A stretch of DNA of 64,000 bases from Pseudoflavonifractor sp. Marseille-P3106 (GCA_900169975.1 LT827126.1:496001-560000); one strand, 5' to 3'; counted from the first letter of the stretch, positions 7,707 to 15,842 are shown. The notes: a model not told the origin generated them from the sequence alone. Program-made: numbers and translations.

Positions 7707-8924
7707 ATGGCAAAGGTAGCGATCCTGGGGTTCGGCGTGGTGGGGTCTGGCGTGGCGGAGGTCCTGCGACGCAACGGCCCACACATTGATGAAAAAATAC
7801 ATTCCGCGGTGGAGCTGAAATACATTCTGGACGTCCGGGACTTTCCGAACAGTCCCTTCGCGCCGTACGTCGTCCACGATTTTGCCCAAATCGAGGGCGA
7901 TCCCGAGGTGGATATCGTGGTGGAGACCATCGGCGGAGCCACGATCGCCAGGGAATTCACCGAGCGCGCGCTTCGTGCGGGCAAGAGCGTGGTCACCTCC
8001 AACAAGGAACTGGTGGCCGAGCACGGCTACGAGTTGATGCGCCTAGCCCAGGAGCACGGGGCCAGCTATCTCTATGAGGCCAGTGTGGGGGGCGGCATCC
8101 CCATCATCCGGCCGCTGAAGCAGTGCCTGGCCGCCAACGAGATCACCGAGATCTGCGGCATCTTAAACGGCACCACCAACTACATCCTCACCCGGATGAT
8201 CCGGGCGGGGCTGCCCTTCGGGGAGGCGCTGAAGGAGGCCCAGGCTAACGGCTATGCCGAGCAGGACCCCACCGCCGACATCGAGGGCCACGACGCCTGC
8301 CGGAAGATCTGCATCCTGGCCTCTCTTGCCTTCGGCCGCCACGTGTACCCGGCTCAGGCCCCCACCGAGGGGATCTCCGGGGTGGCCCTGGCCGATGTGG
8401 CCTACGCCGAGTCCTGCGGCCGGAAGATCAAGCTGCTGGGCCGGGCCATCCGGGGGACGGACGGAAAAGTCCGGGCCTTTGTGGCCCCTCACCTGGTGGA
8501 CGGGGAGAATCCCCTGGCCGGGGTGGAGGATGTGTTCAACGCCATTACGGTCAAGGGCAACGCCATCGGCGACGTGATGTTCTACGGCAGGGGCGCGGGC
8601 AAGCTGCCCACCGCCTCGGCGGTGGTGGCCGACGTGATGGAGGCCGCCCGCAGCATGGACCGGCCCAAGTATCTGGACTGGGGCCCCGGCGGGGAGGATG
8701 TGGCGGTGCCGCCCGACGATGTAGCCAGCGCCTGGTACGTCCGGGCGGAGGCCTCTGCCGAGCAGGTCCGCGCCGCCTTCCCCGATGCGTCCTTCCTGGC
8801 CCGGGCCGGCGCTCCGGCCGGGGAGACCGCATTTCTCACCGCGGGAACCCTGACCCGGCCGGCCCTGGATGGGAAATTGACCGCGCTGACGCCCCGCTCC
8901 GTGTTCCGGATCCTGACCGACTGA
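7707..8924 (+). CDS. hom: Homoserine dehydrogenase
   Basis: A 405-residue enzyme that reduces aspartate semialdehyde to homoserine with NAD(P)H, the branch step toward threonine and methionine. The dinucleotide fold opens with AILGFGVVGSGVAEVL (residues 4-19). The catalytic region has SVGGGIPIIRPLK, GTTNYILTRM and the EQDPTADIEGHDA lysine-side motif. The C-terminal part (about 330-405) is shorter than the usual ACT regulatory domain and only weakly resembles it, so feedback sensing may be reduced or shared with the stand-alone ACT protein upstream. AAAGGAGAG precedes the ATG by 8 nt. Confidence 0.94.
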   Translation: MAKVAILGFGVVGSGVAEVLRRNGPHIDEKIHSAVELKYILDVRDFPNSPFAPYVVHDFAQIEGDPEVDIVVETIGGATIAREFTERALRAGKSVVTSNKELVAEHGYELMRLAQEHGASYLYEASVGGGIPIIRPLKQCLAANEITEICGILNGTTNYILTRMIRAGLPFGEALKEAQANGYAEQDPTADIEGHDACRKICILASLAFGRHVYPAQAPTEGISGVALADVAYAESCGRKIKLLGRAIRGTDGKVRAFVAPHLVDGENPLAGVEDVFNAITVKGNAIGDVMFYGRGAGKLPTASAVVADVMEAARSMDRPKYLDWGPGGEDVAVPPDDVASAWYVRAEASAEQVRAAFPDASFLARAGAPAGETAFLTAGTLTRPALDGKLTALTPRSVFRILTD

Positions 8925-8981
8925 CGGCGGGCCGCCTCCCGGCATAAACTAGACCGTAAGCCTACAAGGGGGTACTTTCAC

Positions 8982-10214
8982 ATGGGACTCATTGTGCAAA
9001 AATTCGGCGGGAGCTCTGTCGCGGACGCAGACCGCATCCGCAACGTGGCCCGTATCATCACGGAGACTTATAAGCGCGGCCACAACGTGGTGGCCGTCCT
9101 CTCGGCCCAGGGTGACACCACCGACGACCTGATCGCCAAGGCCGCAGAGATCAACCCTCACGCCTCCAAGCGGGAGATGGATATGCTGCTGTCCACGGGA
9201 GAGCAGATCTCCTGTTCCCTCTGTGCCATGGCCGTCGAGGCCATGGGTCTCCCGGTGGTCTCCCTCACCGGCTGGCAGGCGGGGGTGCAGTCCAACTCCA
9301 GCTACGGAAATGCCCGCATCAACCGCATCGTCACAGAACGCATCCTCACCGAGCTGGACAGGCGATGCATCGTCATCGTCACCGGCTTCCAGGGGATCAA
9401 CAAATACGGCGACATCACCACCCTGGGCCGCGGCGGTTCGGACACCTCGGCGGTGGCGCTGGCCGCCAGCCTCCACGCTGATCTCTGCCAGATCTACACC
9501 GACGTGGACGGCGTGTATACCGCCGATCCCCGGCTGGTCCCCGGCGCCCACAAGCTGGATGAGATCACCTTCGATGAGATGCTGGAGCTGGCCACTCTGG
9601 GGGCCCAGGTGCTCCACAACCGCTCCGTCGAGATGGCAAAACGCTACAATGTCAATCTGGAGGTCCTCTCCAGTTTCTCCGGAAAGCCGGGGACAAGAGT
9701 CAAGGAGGTCGTGAAAATCATGGAAAAATCCCATGTCAGCGGAATCGCAAAGGATAAAAATGTAGCCCGTCTGGCTCTGGTGGGCCTGGCCGACGAGCCT
9801 GGCATCGCCTTCCGGATCTTCTCCCTGCTGGCCCGGGAGAAGATCAACGTGGACATCATCCTCCAGTCCATCGGCCGGGGGGACAAGAAGGACATCAGCT
9901 TCACAGTGGCCAAGAGCGACGCCGGGGAAGCCACCCGTATTTTGGAGGAAAACCGGGAATACATCGGCTTCGACCACATCGACGTCAACGACAAAATCGC
10001 CAAGGTCTCCATCGTGGGGGCGGGCATGATCAACAACCCCGGCGTGGCATCCTCCATGTTTGAGGCCCTCTTCAATGCGGGCATCAACATCCATATGATC
10101 TCCACCAGTGAGATCAAGGTCTCCGTCCTGGTGGACCTGGACGACGCCGATCGGGCGGTCCAGGTGGTGCACAACAAGTTCTTCGGCGAAGTGGAGCTCC
10201 AAAGCGCCCTGTAA
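8982..10214 (+). CDS. lysC: Aspartate kinase
   Basis: A 410-residue aspartokinase that phosphorylates aspartate, the first step to lysine, threonine and methionine. The kinase domain starts with IVQKFGGSSVADADRI (residues 3-18) and has FQGINKYGDITTLGRGGSDT and DVDGVYTADPR. Two ACT domains follow from about residue 262 (LVGLADEPGIAFRIFSLLAR, and IVGAGMINNPGVASSMFEAL), the usual site of allosteric control by lysine and/or threonine. It is 57 nt after hom and ends in a strong terminator, so ACT-hom-lysC reads as one operon. asd, dapA and dapB are at 52-55 kb under separate lysine control. Confidence 0.95.
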   Translation: MGLIVQKFGGSSVADADRIRNVARIITETYKRGHNVVAVLSAQGDTTDDLIAKAAEINPHASKREMDMLLSTGEQISCSLCAMAVEAMGLPVVSLTGWQAGVQSNSSYGNARINRIVTERILTELDRRCIVIVTGFQGINKYGDITTLGRGGSDTSAVALAASLHADLCQIYTDVDGVYTADPRLVPGAHKLDEITFDEMLELATLGAQVLHNRSVEMAKRYNVNLEVLSSFSGKPGTRVKEVVKIMEKSHVSGIAKDKNVARLALVGLADEPGIAFRIFSLLAREKINVDIILQSIGRGDKKDISFTVAKSDAGEATRILEENREYIGFDHIDVNDKIAKVSIVGAGMINNPGVASSMFEALFNAGINIHMISTSEIKVSVLVDLDDADRAVQVVHNKFFGEVELQSAL

Positions 10215-10223
10215 AGGGTGCGG

Positions 10224-10268
10224 AAAGACCTCCCGCCGCGGCATACGCCGCGGCGGGAGGTCTTTTTT
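10224..10268 (+). terminator. Strong bidirectional terminator after lysC
   Basis: A 19-bp perfect stem (AAAGACCTCCCGCCGCGGC) with a 4-nt loop and T6. It separates lysC from the convergent peptidoglycan-binding gene and can serve both. Confidence 0.95.
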
Positions 10269-10277
10269 CTGTTCCGG

Positions 10278-10871
10278 TCACCGGGAGGCCCGGGACTTGC
10301 GGGCGGAAGCGGGGGGGCGATCCAGAAGCTGGCACGGGTTGGGTTCAACAAAGCGGATGAGAAAGACCTCGTAGATCCGGACCAGCAGATTCCACTCATC
10401 CTTGCCCATGACGCCGGTCTCCTTCAGATTTCCCTTGCGCTGGAGCCACTTGGTGTTGCGGACCGAGCCGCCTGCGTGGAGTCCGTCCACGGGGACATTC
10501 TCCACCTCCTCCAGCGTGTGGCTCAGAGCGTTGAACATGGCCTGGATCATCAGCAGGTAGACACAGCGGTCTCCGGGGGAGAAGGTGGAGAGCCGGTCGG
10601 GGAACCCGTTGGTGAGCAGGGGGTTCTCCAGGTTCTGGGTGGTCCTGGCATAGGTCAGCACCACCGCATCCCAGGTGGCGTTGTCCACGGTGCCGGTAAC
10701 GGGGAGACGGAACTCCCGCTGGAAGATCATCACCGCCTCCAGCGTCTCCTCTCCAAACAGCCCGTCGGGGACCAGCCGGGGGATGACGGGGTAGACATAG
10801 GAGATCTGCCGGAGCATGGCCTGGAGGCTCTTTACCGGCCGGCCCAGGTACTTGCTTTCGTCGAGCGCCAT
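10278..10871 (-). CDS. Peptidoglycan-binding domain protein, third gene of the SleC-like set
   Basis: A 197-residue protein made of PGBD-type repeats. The first is clear (VKSLQAMLRQISYVYPVIP, PDGLFGEETLEAVMIFQREF, TGTVDNATWDAV). A second, degenerate unit lies at about 90-175 (FSPGDRCVYLLMIQAMFNAL, VPVDGL, TGVMGKDEWNLL). No signal peptide is visible, as for spore proteins made and retained inside the mother cell or forespore. The ATG lies 3 nt after the preceding gene and has GGAAGGAGG upstream. It probably supplies extra cortex-binding modules to the SpoIID/PGBD protein. It has no catalytic domain of its own. Confidence 0.8.
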   Translation of the reverse strand: MALDESKYLGRPVKSLQAMLRQISYVYPVIPRLVPDGLFGEETLEAVMIFQREFRLPVTGTVDNATWDAVVLTYARTTQNLENPLLTNGFPDRLSTFSPGDRCVYLLMIQAMFNALSHTLEEVENVPVDGLHAGGSVRNTKWLQRKGNLKETGVMGKDEWNLLVRIYEVFLIRFVEPNPCQLLDRPPASARKSRASR

Positions 10872-10874
10872 TGT

Positions 10875-12092
10875 TTAAAACCCTCCTTCCGTATCCCGGC
10901 TGCCCAGGGTCAGGGAATAGCCGGGGTATTGGGTCAGCCGGGTGGTGGTGCCGTAGGCGCTGCTGGCGTCAGCCCCGGCCGCCTTCTCCTGGGGGAAGAG
11001 GACCGGATTATCCAGCACGGTCTCCGACACCCCCTGGAACTCCCGGTAAAGGTAATCCCAGGTCTCTGCGTCCACCACGCCGGTCTCCGGCAGGTGTTTT
11101 TTATGCTGGAAAGCCCGCACGGCCTCCTCCGTCTCCGCACCGAACACCCCGTCCACCGTCACTGGGGGTATGGTGTCGTTAAACTGGGCCAGCATCGAGA
11201 GCATGTACTGGAGAATGCGCACCTTCTCCCCGGTGTCTCCCCGCTTCAGGGCGTCGGGGTACTGGAAGGAGATGCCGAAATAGTCCTGCCCCTCGCTCAC
11301 CAGCTCGGAGAGCTTTTTGATGCCCGCGTAGAGATAGATCATCTTGTACCAGGTGGCCTCGCCCACGATGCCGTCAGAGGTGAGGTTGAAGATGGACTGG
11401 AACTTCCGCACGGCGGCCTCGGTCTGATCGCCGAACACCCCGTCCACCGGCCAGATCTTGGGGATGGCGGGGTAGTCCTGGGAAATGCGGTTCATGGCGG
11501 TCTGAAGAAAGGTGACGTTGGATCCGCTGCTGCCCTTGCGCAGCGGCGAGCCCGGGTAGGACTGCTGGATCCCCCGGATGGGGGCGTCTGTGACCAGCTC
11601 GATGTTGTTTCCGTAGTAGTTTCGCAGGATCTCCATGGAATCATATCCCTCCAAAGCCAGGTCCTGGCTGCCCCACTGGGACAGTCCGTCGCATGTGGTG
11701 GTGGTGCCGTTGCAGAACTTGGCGGAGAGGGGCTCCACGTTGCCCTGGCGGCGGATGTAGTCGGTGAAGATCTCATCCACCAGCTGAGAGATGTTCTCGA
11801 AGATGTTCCGCCCGGGGATGAACTTCTGATCCTGAGCGGTGGTGGAGGTGATCTGGAAGGGGTAGCCCCGGCTGCGGTAAAACTCGGTGTACACCCGGTT
11901 GAGGGCAAAGGAGATCTGTGCCAGGATGTTGGCCCGAAGGGCGGAGGGCTCCCAGGTGGGGTAGATCTCGCTGGAGGCCACGTTCTTGATGTAGTCAGGG
12001 AAGGAGACGGTGACGTTCTGCCCGCCGGAGCCCGCTGTGCCGATATGGACGGTGATGTACTCCGGGACGTAGGGGGTGGTGGTCAGTGCCAT
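10875..12092 (-). CDS. SleC-like spore cortex-lytic enzyme core: SpoIID domain plus two peptidoglycan-binding repeats
   Basis: A 405-residue protein. A SpoIID/LytB lytic transglycosylase-type domain spans about residues 25-165: FPDYIKNVASSEIYPTW carries the expected catalytic Glu, and GLSQWGSQDLALEGYDSM matches the SpoIID GxSQxGA region. Two PGBD repeats follow (VDGVFGDQTEAAVRKFQ and VDGVFGAETEEAVRAFQ). This is the domain order of clostridial SleC, which degrades cortex peptidoglycan in germination. The SleC N-terminal pro-domain is encoded by the separate gene just upstream. It is about 45-50% similar by eye to the AT-rich SleC-like protein in the inserted element. AAGGAGG precedes the ATG. 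No signal peptide. Confidence 0.82.
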   Translation of the reverse strand: MALTTTPYVPEYITVHIGTAGSGGQNVTVSFPDYIKNVASSEIYPTWEPSALRANILAQISFALNRVYTEFYRSRGYPFQITSTTAQDQKFIPGRNIFENISQLVDEIFTDYIRRQGNVEPLSAKFCNGTTTTCDGLSQWGSQDLALEGYDSMEILRNYYGNNIELVTDAPIRGIQQSYPGSPLRKGSSGSNVTFLQTAMNRISQDYPAIPKIWPVDGVFGDQTEAAVRKFQSIFNLTSDGIVGEATWYKMIYLYAGIKKLSELVSEGQDYFGISFQYPDALKRGDTGEKVRILQYMLSMLAQFNDTIPPVTVDGVFGAETEEAVRAFQHKKHLPETGVVDAETWDYLYREFQGVSETVLDNPVLFPQEKAAGADASSAYGTTTRLTQYPGYSLTLGSRDTEGGF

Positions 12093-12104
12093 GGCATAGC
12101 CTCC

Positions 12105-12497
12105 TTATGTGAGCGGCTGGGGCGTGATCTGGACGATGTTGTAGGAGTTTCGGGGGATCTCGTGTTCGGCCATGGGGATGAGCTCCACCTCCTGAAGGGA
12201 GTTGACCCCGGGGAACACCTGGGCATCCTCCACGACCTCCTGCTGGTACCCGGGATGCTCCACCCGCAGGTCCACGGCGGTGAAGGGATTGACCGTTCCC
12301 GGCGTTTTGCTCTCCTGGGCAGGGGGCGCCGGAACTTCGACAGGGGGGATCTCCCCGTTTTCATCGGTGATACGGACCGCCAGCAGGGTGTGTTTTTTGC
12401 CGGTCTGGCGCTGGCTGATGGCCACAGTGGCCCCAGCCACAGGGATCTGCGCCACGGAGGTATAAACCCGGGCGGAAATCGTTCCATTCTGGTACAA
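12105..12497 (-). CDS. SleC-type N-terminal (pro) domain protein, separate gene
   Basis: A 130-residue beta-sandwich protein like a carboxypeptidase-regulatory domain: GTISARVYTSVAQIPVAGAT, a central ENGEIPPVEVPAPP turn, then AVDLRVEHPGYQQEVVEDAQ and VFPGVNSLQEVELIPM. The same fold forms the N-terminal part of the fused SleC-like protein at 19.9 kb (QVNTFLQGVGSPTQGVTVRV and LFPGQTAIQNVFLLPS). Here it is a stand-alone gene 12 nt before the SpoIID/PGBD gene. TTG start with AGGAGG 8 nt upstream. A sporulation sigma-E-like promoter precedes it. It may act as a pro-peptide or assembly partner supplied in trans. Confidence 0.78.
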   Translation of the reverse strand: MYQNGTISARVYTSVAQIPVAGATVAISQRQTGKKHTLLAVRITDENGEIPPVEVPAPPAQESKTPGTVNPFTAVDLRVEHPGYQQEVVEDAQVFPGVNSLQEVELIPMAEHEIPRNSYNIVQITPQPLT

Positions 12498-12518
12498 GCT
12501 TCATTCCTCCTTTTTTTA

Positions 12519-12548
12519 TACCTATGCTGAGGGGTGAAAAATATTGAC
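12519..12548 (-). promoter_or_regulatory. Sigma-E-like promoter for the resident SleC-like set
   Basis: On the minus strand GTCAATATT, 13-bp spacer, CATAGGTA resembles the mother-cell sigma-E consensus (GTCATATT / CATACAAT). The predicted start lies just before the AGGAGG of the first gene. Assignment is by eye. Confidence 0.45.
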
Positions 12549-12761
12549 CAGCCCCTATCTACGGAGAAAATTTTTCATTTATTGTACGAAAGGGTGCACC
12601 TTTTCCCATATTTCCCGCAGGGATTGGAAGGAGGCGGCGACCCGGCCGCGGGCGGGTGTACGACCGCCTGCTGGAGCTGTGTGTCCCGGTGTGCTTCCGG
12701 GGGGAGAGCCAGCGGCAGGCCCTGGGGGCGGAGAAGCTCCGCTCCTTCCGGGCGCTGGCGC

Positions 12762-12800
12762 AAAAAGAGCCCCGCCGGGGCAAAGACCCAGACGGGGCAA
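12762..12800 (-). terminator. Probable terminator after cotJC
   Basis: On the minus strand GCCCCG/CGGGGC arms are followed by CTCTTTTT, shortly after the cotJC stop. The rest of the roughly 320-bp gap to the next gene holds no convincing gene; GC-rich + strand frames there lack a ribosome site. Confidence 0.5.
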
Positions 12801-12816
12801 CCGGGGAGAATGAAAA

Positions 12817-13219
12817 TTACTTGTCGAACGCCGGGTTGACGAAATAGACGTTTTTCTGGTCCATGCGCTCTTTGGCCAGCCGGACGGCCTCGCCGAAGCG
12901 CTGGAAGTGGACGATCTCCCGCTCCCGAAGGAAGCGAATGACGTCGCTGACGTCGGGATCGTCGGACAGGCGGAGGATGTTGTCGTAGGTGACCCGGGCC
13001 TTCTGCTCAGCGGCCATGTCCTCGCTCAGATCGCAGATGGGGTCGCCCTTAACTGCCATGGAAGCGGCTGTCCAGGGGAAGCCGGAGGCGGCGGTGGGAT
13101 AGATGCCGGCAGTATGGTCCACAAAATAGGCATCGAAACCGCCGGTCTTGATCTGCTCTTCGGAGAGGCTCCGGGTGAGCTGGTGGACGATGGTTCCGAT
13201 CATCTCCAGGTGGCCCAGT
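12817..13219 (-). CDS. cotJC: CotJC spore-coat protein (Mn-catalase family), C-terminal segment of a split gene
   Basis: Encodes the last two-thirds of CotJC, from LGHLEM to NPAFDK, including HQLTRSLSEEQ, GGFDAYFVDHTAGIYP and the EREIVHFQRFGEA metal-ligand helix. There is no proper start. The first in-frame Met (IGTIVHQ follows) has no ribosome site, and the frame runs back into the inserted element. The missing first 65 residues are encoded at 21537-21730 on the same strand. Joining the segments at the shared GA core gives a continuous 198-residue protein, the normal CotJC length. The break lies in the EE-L-G-H motif that supplies metal ligands, so neither part can be active alone. Confidence 0.9.
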
Positions 13220-13240
13220 TCGTGCGTACCATGAGAATAT
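13213..13240. other. Left attachment junction (attL)
   Basis: On the + strand cotJC sequence GGCCCAG runs into the TC core (13220-13221; GA on the coding strand), then 6 nt, ACCAT, 3 nt, AATAT. This ACCAT/AATAT arm is the mirror of the arm at the other junction. The recombinase gene ends 32 nt away. Confidence 0.8.
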
Positions 13241-13253
13241 ATATGAGTATATT

Positions 13254-14864
13254 TTAATATGGCAGTTTGGGATATATGCGGATATTCATATCCCCGCCGC
13301 CGCTCCGACGATTCCGGTTTGTTTTTGTGTATTCCACTTTCTGAAGGACACGTTTCAGAAGGTCATTTTTTTCTTTTGGGCTCTGTGCCAGAGGGTAAGA
13401 GGCCAAAACAGTGCGGATCATAGGGGAGATCGCCGCCCGGGCCTTTTCCTGATGTTCCATATGCTGAAGCTCTATCGAGATCTGCTCAAGCTGCGTTTGG
13501 TTTTCCTTCTGCCGCTCCGAAATAGCACGACTGCGCTGCAAGAAAATCTCCGTCGAATAGATTCCCTGCTCCACCAGCTCATAAGCGCGCGCCTCCTGCG
13601 CGGCAAGCTGATCGTGCTCCTTCTGCAGCGCGGAGAGGGCTGCGCGGAGCGCGCCGGAAGAGTCACCCTGGGCCGGATCTGACTTTGTGGACTGATATTC
13701 CAGATCAAAGTTCTCCAGCCATTCCCTCATGGCCTGAAGGACGCCCTGCTCGACCACCACCAGGTTGGAGGCAACGGTGGGACAGTATGTATGCGGACAG
13801 AGCAGCGTCTCCTGCCGGCCGTTTTGATAGGGCCGCCGTACCATGGCGTGGCCACAGCTTCCGCAGATTACCAGGCCGGAGAGAGGATTCTTCATGGCAA
13901 CCTGCTTGGGTCCGGGACGGCTTGGATTGTCCAGCAGAAATTTTTTCACATCATCAAAGACCTCTTGGGAGATCTGCCCCCGGTGGCGTCCCGGATAGAG
14001 CGAGACATCCTCCTGGGAACTGCGTGGACGGGAGACGCGCACCTCTCCATCCACAACGGATTTTTTAGCCGGACGGTAATTGTGCCGGACCCAGCCGGCA
14101 TTGACAGGGTTGATCAAAATCTCCCGCACCACGGCCGCCGTCCATTTTTTTCCGGACGGGGAAGGGATGGACATCTCGTTCAACTTGGTGGTGATGGCGG
14201 CGGAACCCATCCGGCGGGTGGTGCCGTCAGGCATGGGCTGCGGATGGCTGGCCCAGTAATACATGAGCTGAAGGACCTCGGAAGCCCCGGTGTCATCCGG
14301 CTCCAGCGTATAGCCCTTTTCGTGCTCCAGCTTGACTCTTCGCCAGCCGTAGGGGGCCTTGTTGGCAATCCATTTTCCCTCTTGGACGCTGAACAGGCGG
14401 CCGCGCTGGATCCGGCGATTAATAGCCTTGTATTCCCGGCGGGACATGAACAGGCCGAACTCCATGTATTCCTCGTCGTACTCGTCGTCCGGTCGGTAAG
14501 TCTTTTCCGGTGTGACAATCAGCGTGCCGCTGTATCGAAATGCCTGGGCGACCACGCCCTGATCAATGGTATCTCCGCGGGCCAGACGTGGGATCTCCAT
14601 CACCAGGACGCCTTTCCAGGCTCCCTGCTCCACTGCGTCCAGAAGTTTTTGCATCTGTGGACGTTCCGCAATGGTGTCTCCGGACATGACGCCCTCTTCG
14701 TAGATGTAGGTCACATTGATCTGCATCTTCGCTGCCAAAGACAGCAGCGTTTCCCGGTGGCGCTTCAGTGTGTCCCCGGATCCCTGGGCCTCCATCTCCA
14801 TATCCTTTCTGGATTTTCGGAGGTACATGCAGTATTCGGTGGAACTGTTTGTGCTAAAGGGCAT
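13254..14864 (-). CDS. Large serine recombinase (site-specific integrase/excisionase)
   Basis: A 536-residue protein. The N-terminal resolvase domain has the nucleophilic Ser in YLRKSRKD (about residue 16), then EEGVMSGDTIAERPQMQKLL and EIPRLARGD, the conserved Arg region. A recombinase (DNA-binding) domain follows from about 165 (NKAPYGWRR, NPVNAGWVRHNYRP). A zinc ribbon lies near 365-395 (CGSCGHAM...CPHTYC), then a long coiled coil (about 425-490). All parts of an active large serine recombinase are present. ATG chosen with AGAGG 8 nt upstream; an in-frame GTG three codons earlier overlaps that site. GC content is close to the host, unlike the csp genes in the same element. Confidence 0.93.
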   Translation of the reverse strand: MPFSTNSSTEYCMYLRKSRKDMEMEAQGSGDTLKRHRETLLSLAAKMQINVTYIYEEGVMSGDTIAERPQMQKLLDAVEQGAWKGVLVMEIPRLARGDTIDQGVVAQAFRYSGTLIVTPEKTYRPDDEYDEEYMEFGLFMSRREYKAINRRIQRGRLFSVQEGKWIANKAPYGWRRVKLEHEKGYTLEPDDTGASEVLQLMYYWASHPQPMPDGTTRRMGSAAITTKLNEMSIPSPSGKKWTAAVVREILINPVNAGWVRHNYRPAKKSVVDGEVRVSRPRSSQEDVSLYPGRHRGQISQEVFDDVKKFLLDNPSRPGPKQVAMKNPLSGLVICGSCGHAMVRRPYQNGRQETLLCPHTYCPTVASNLVVVEQGVLQAMREWLENFDLEYQSTKSDPAQGDSSGALRAALSALQKEHDQLAAQEARAYELVEQGIYSTEIFLQRSRAISERQKENQTQLEQISIELQHMEHQEKARAAISPMIRTVLASYPLAQSPKEKNDLLKRVLQKVEYTKTNRNRRSGGGDMNIRIYPKLPY

Positions 14865-14865
14865 A

Positions 14866-15178
14866 GGGGTCACCTCTTAATCTTTGTGAAGCGTGGACTC
14901 GTAATAAGTGCCGCCGTTGCGGTTGGGATCGTAGTAGTACCGCTGTGGAAATACTGGACATCTGGGTCTCGGGGATCCAATCGGCCTTGGCGTTGAGCAC
15001 AACAAGCGCTGCGACCGCGGCGAGGGGCGGGATGTACGTCGTCTCATATAAATTCTGGTTGATAATTATGCATGAAAAGCTGTGCGTAAAATCACTAATA
15101 AAATGTGGCGCCGCATATCTTCAGCGGGCGCGGATCTCATCGATGGTCTGAACTTTCCGCCTTGATCCTGTATAGCGG
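14866..15178. other. Gap upstream of the recombinase; no supportable gene
   Basis: About 310 bp. Minus-strand frames contain protein-like fragments (for example YETTYIPPLAAVAAL, and in another frame RYYYDPNRNGGTYYESTL ending at a TAA just before the recombinase). No single frame joins them with a start and ribosome site. This may be a decayed small gene. It also likely holds the recombinase promoter. Confidence 0.4.
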
Positions 15179-15379
15179 ATGTCTGAGCCAGCAGATCACG
15201 ATAATAAGTGGAATCGTCTGAATCGGATCGCGGAAACCGTAGACAAGGTAATCAGTATCATCAGAAATACCTTTGGACAGCAAGCCGCCTGCAGCGGAAA
15301 TCAGCTTTTGTCTGCAGAGCAGGAGAAGGTAAAGGAACTCACGAGGGAAATTATCTTAAGGAAGAAACACAATAACTGA
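15179..15379 (+). CDS. Small hypothetical protein, first of three small ORFs in the element
   Basis: A 66-residue, helix-rich, highly charged frame (NRIAETVDKVISIIRNTFGQ, then SAEQEKVKELTREIILRKK). No family was recognised and no clear ribosome site precedes the ATG. Its TGA lies 1 nt before the next small ORF, and a third follows within 30 nt, so the three may be co-transcribed. It sits beside the recombinase in the opposite orientation, a usual place for accessory or control genes. Confidence 0.4.
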   Translation: MSEPADHDNKWNRLNRIAETVDKVISIIRNTFGQQAACSGNQLLSAEQEKVKELTREIILRKKHNN

Positions 15380-15380
15380 G

Positions 15381-15512
15381 ATGCGACGGGTAACAGTATC
15401 GGTTCCAGAAAGCGTTGACAAAAGAATCCTTAACTCATTGAGGCTGGAATGGCCAACGAGTTTAGCAAGAAGGACAGCGCGCGAGCGCGGCATGGGACAA
15501 ACCGCATTTTGA
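15381..15512 (+). CDS. Very small basic protein, second of three small ORFs
   Basis: A 43-residue frame, MRRVTVSVPESVDKRILNSL then an Arg-rich tail (ARRTARERGMGQTAF). The ATG follows the previous stop by one base, so translation could be coupled. The basic composition and short beta-like N-terminus recall small DNA-binding proteins of the ribbon-helix-helix type, but no family match can be claimed. Confidence 0.35.
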   Translation: MRRVTVSVPESVDKRILNSLRLEWPTSLARRTARERGMGQTAF

Positions 15513-15539
15513 ATAGGATTTTCTGAGGAGGTGGCAGTG

Positions 15540-15719
15540 ATGATTGAGCCCCAGGGAAATTTGGTCAAGACCTATCATTTTAAAGATTGCACAGTAGAGG
15601 TCTATGACGCTGCCTACGCCGGAAAAACGGAGGCGGAGCTAGATCAGATCCGGCTGGAGGCCCGCCGGGTGGCCTGTGACATTGTAGACCGGGCAGCGGC
15701 CAGAGGGATCAAGGTGTAA
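15540..15719 (+). CDS. Small conserved-looking protein, third of three small ORFs; candidate recombination accessory factor
   Basis: A 59-residue protein beginning MIEPQGNLVKTYHFKDCTVE, then a helical second half (AELDQIRLEARRVACDIVDR). The ATG has a good GAGGAGGTG site 7-8 nt upstream; an in-frame GTG three codons earlier touches that site. From general knowledge, short proteins of this look occur next to serine recombinases in Firmicute mobile elements. A role as a directionality factor is a guess from position only. Confidence 0.55.
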   Translation: MIEPQGNLVKTYHFKDCTVEVYDAAYAGKTEAELDQIRLEARRVACDIVDRAAARGIKV

Positions 15720-15721
15720 AA

Positions 15722-15744
15722 AAACCTGCCCGGAAGGGCAGGCT
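15722..15744 (-). terminator. Short hairpin after the small-ORF cluster
   Basis: ACCTGCCC, GGAA loop, GGGCAGGC immediately after the third small ORF. The T run lies on the minus-strand side, so it would terminate minus transcription or simply cap the + transcript. Confidence 0.4.
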
Positions 15745-15767
15745 CACGAAAGAGAGGGGGACGAGCT

Positions 15768-15842
15768 GTGGGTCTGTCCGTGGACGACAAGTTCTGGATA
15801 TCGGCGGCGGCCCTGATTCTTTGGGCCGCTTGCCGAATCTAA
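15768..15842 (+). CDS. Possible 24-residue membrane micro-protein
   Basis: GTG start, with GAGAGGGGG about 6 nt upstream. The product is MGLSVDDKFW followed by ISAAALILWAACRI, one membrane-spanning stretch. The ribosome site and the single clean hydrophobic helix argue for translation. The short length means it could be chance. Confidence 0.35.
   Translation: MGLSVDDKFWISAAALILWAACRI

Noticed and set aside
12534-12847. Several + strand frames of 60-100 codons before the cotJC end
   Set aside because: None has a convincing ribosome site and they overlap the cotJC terminator and 3' end. One frame (from about 12656) is somewhat protein-like but not enough to call.
12817-13203. Reading the CotJC C-terminal part as an independent 128-residue gene starting at Met
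   Set aside because: No ribosome site at that Met, and the family sequence continues upstream to the junction. The missing N-terminus exists 8.3 kb away.
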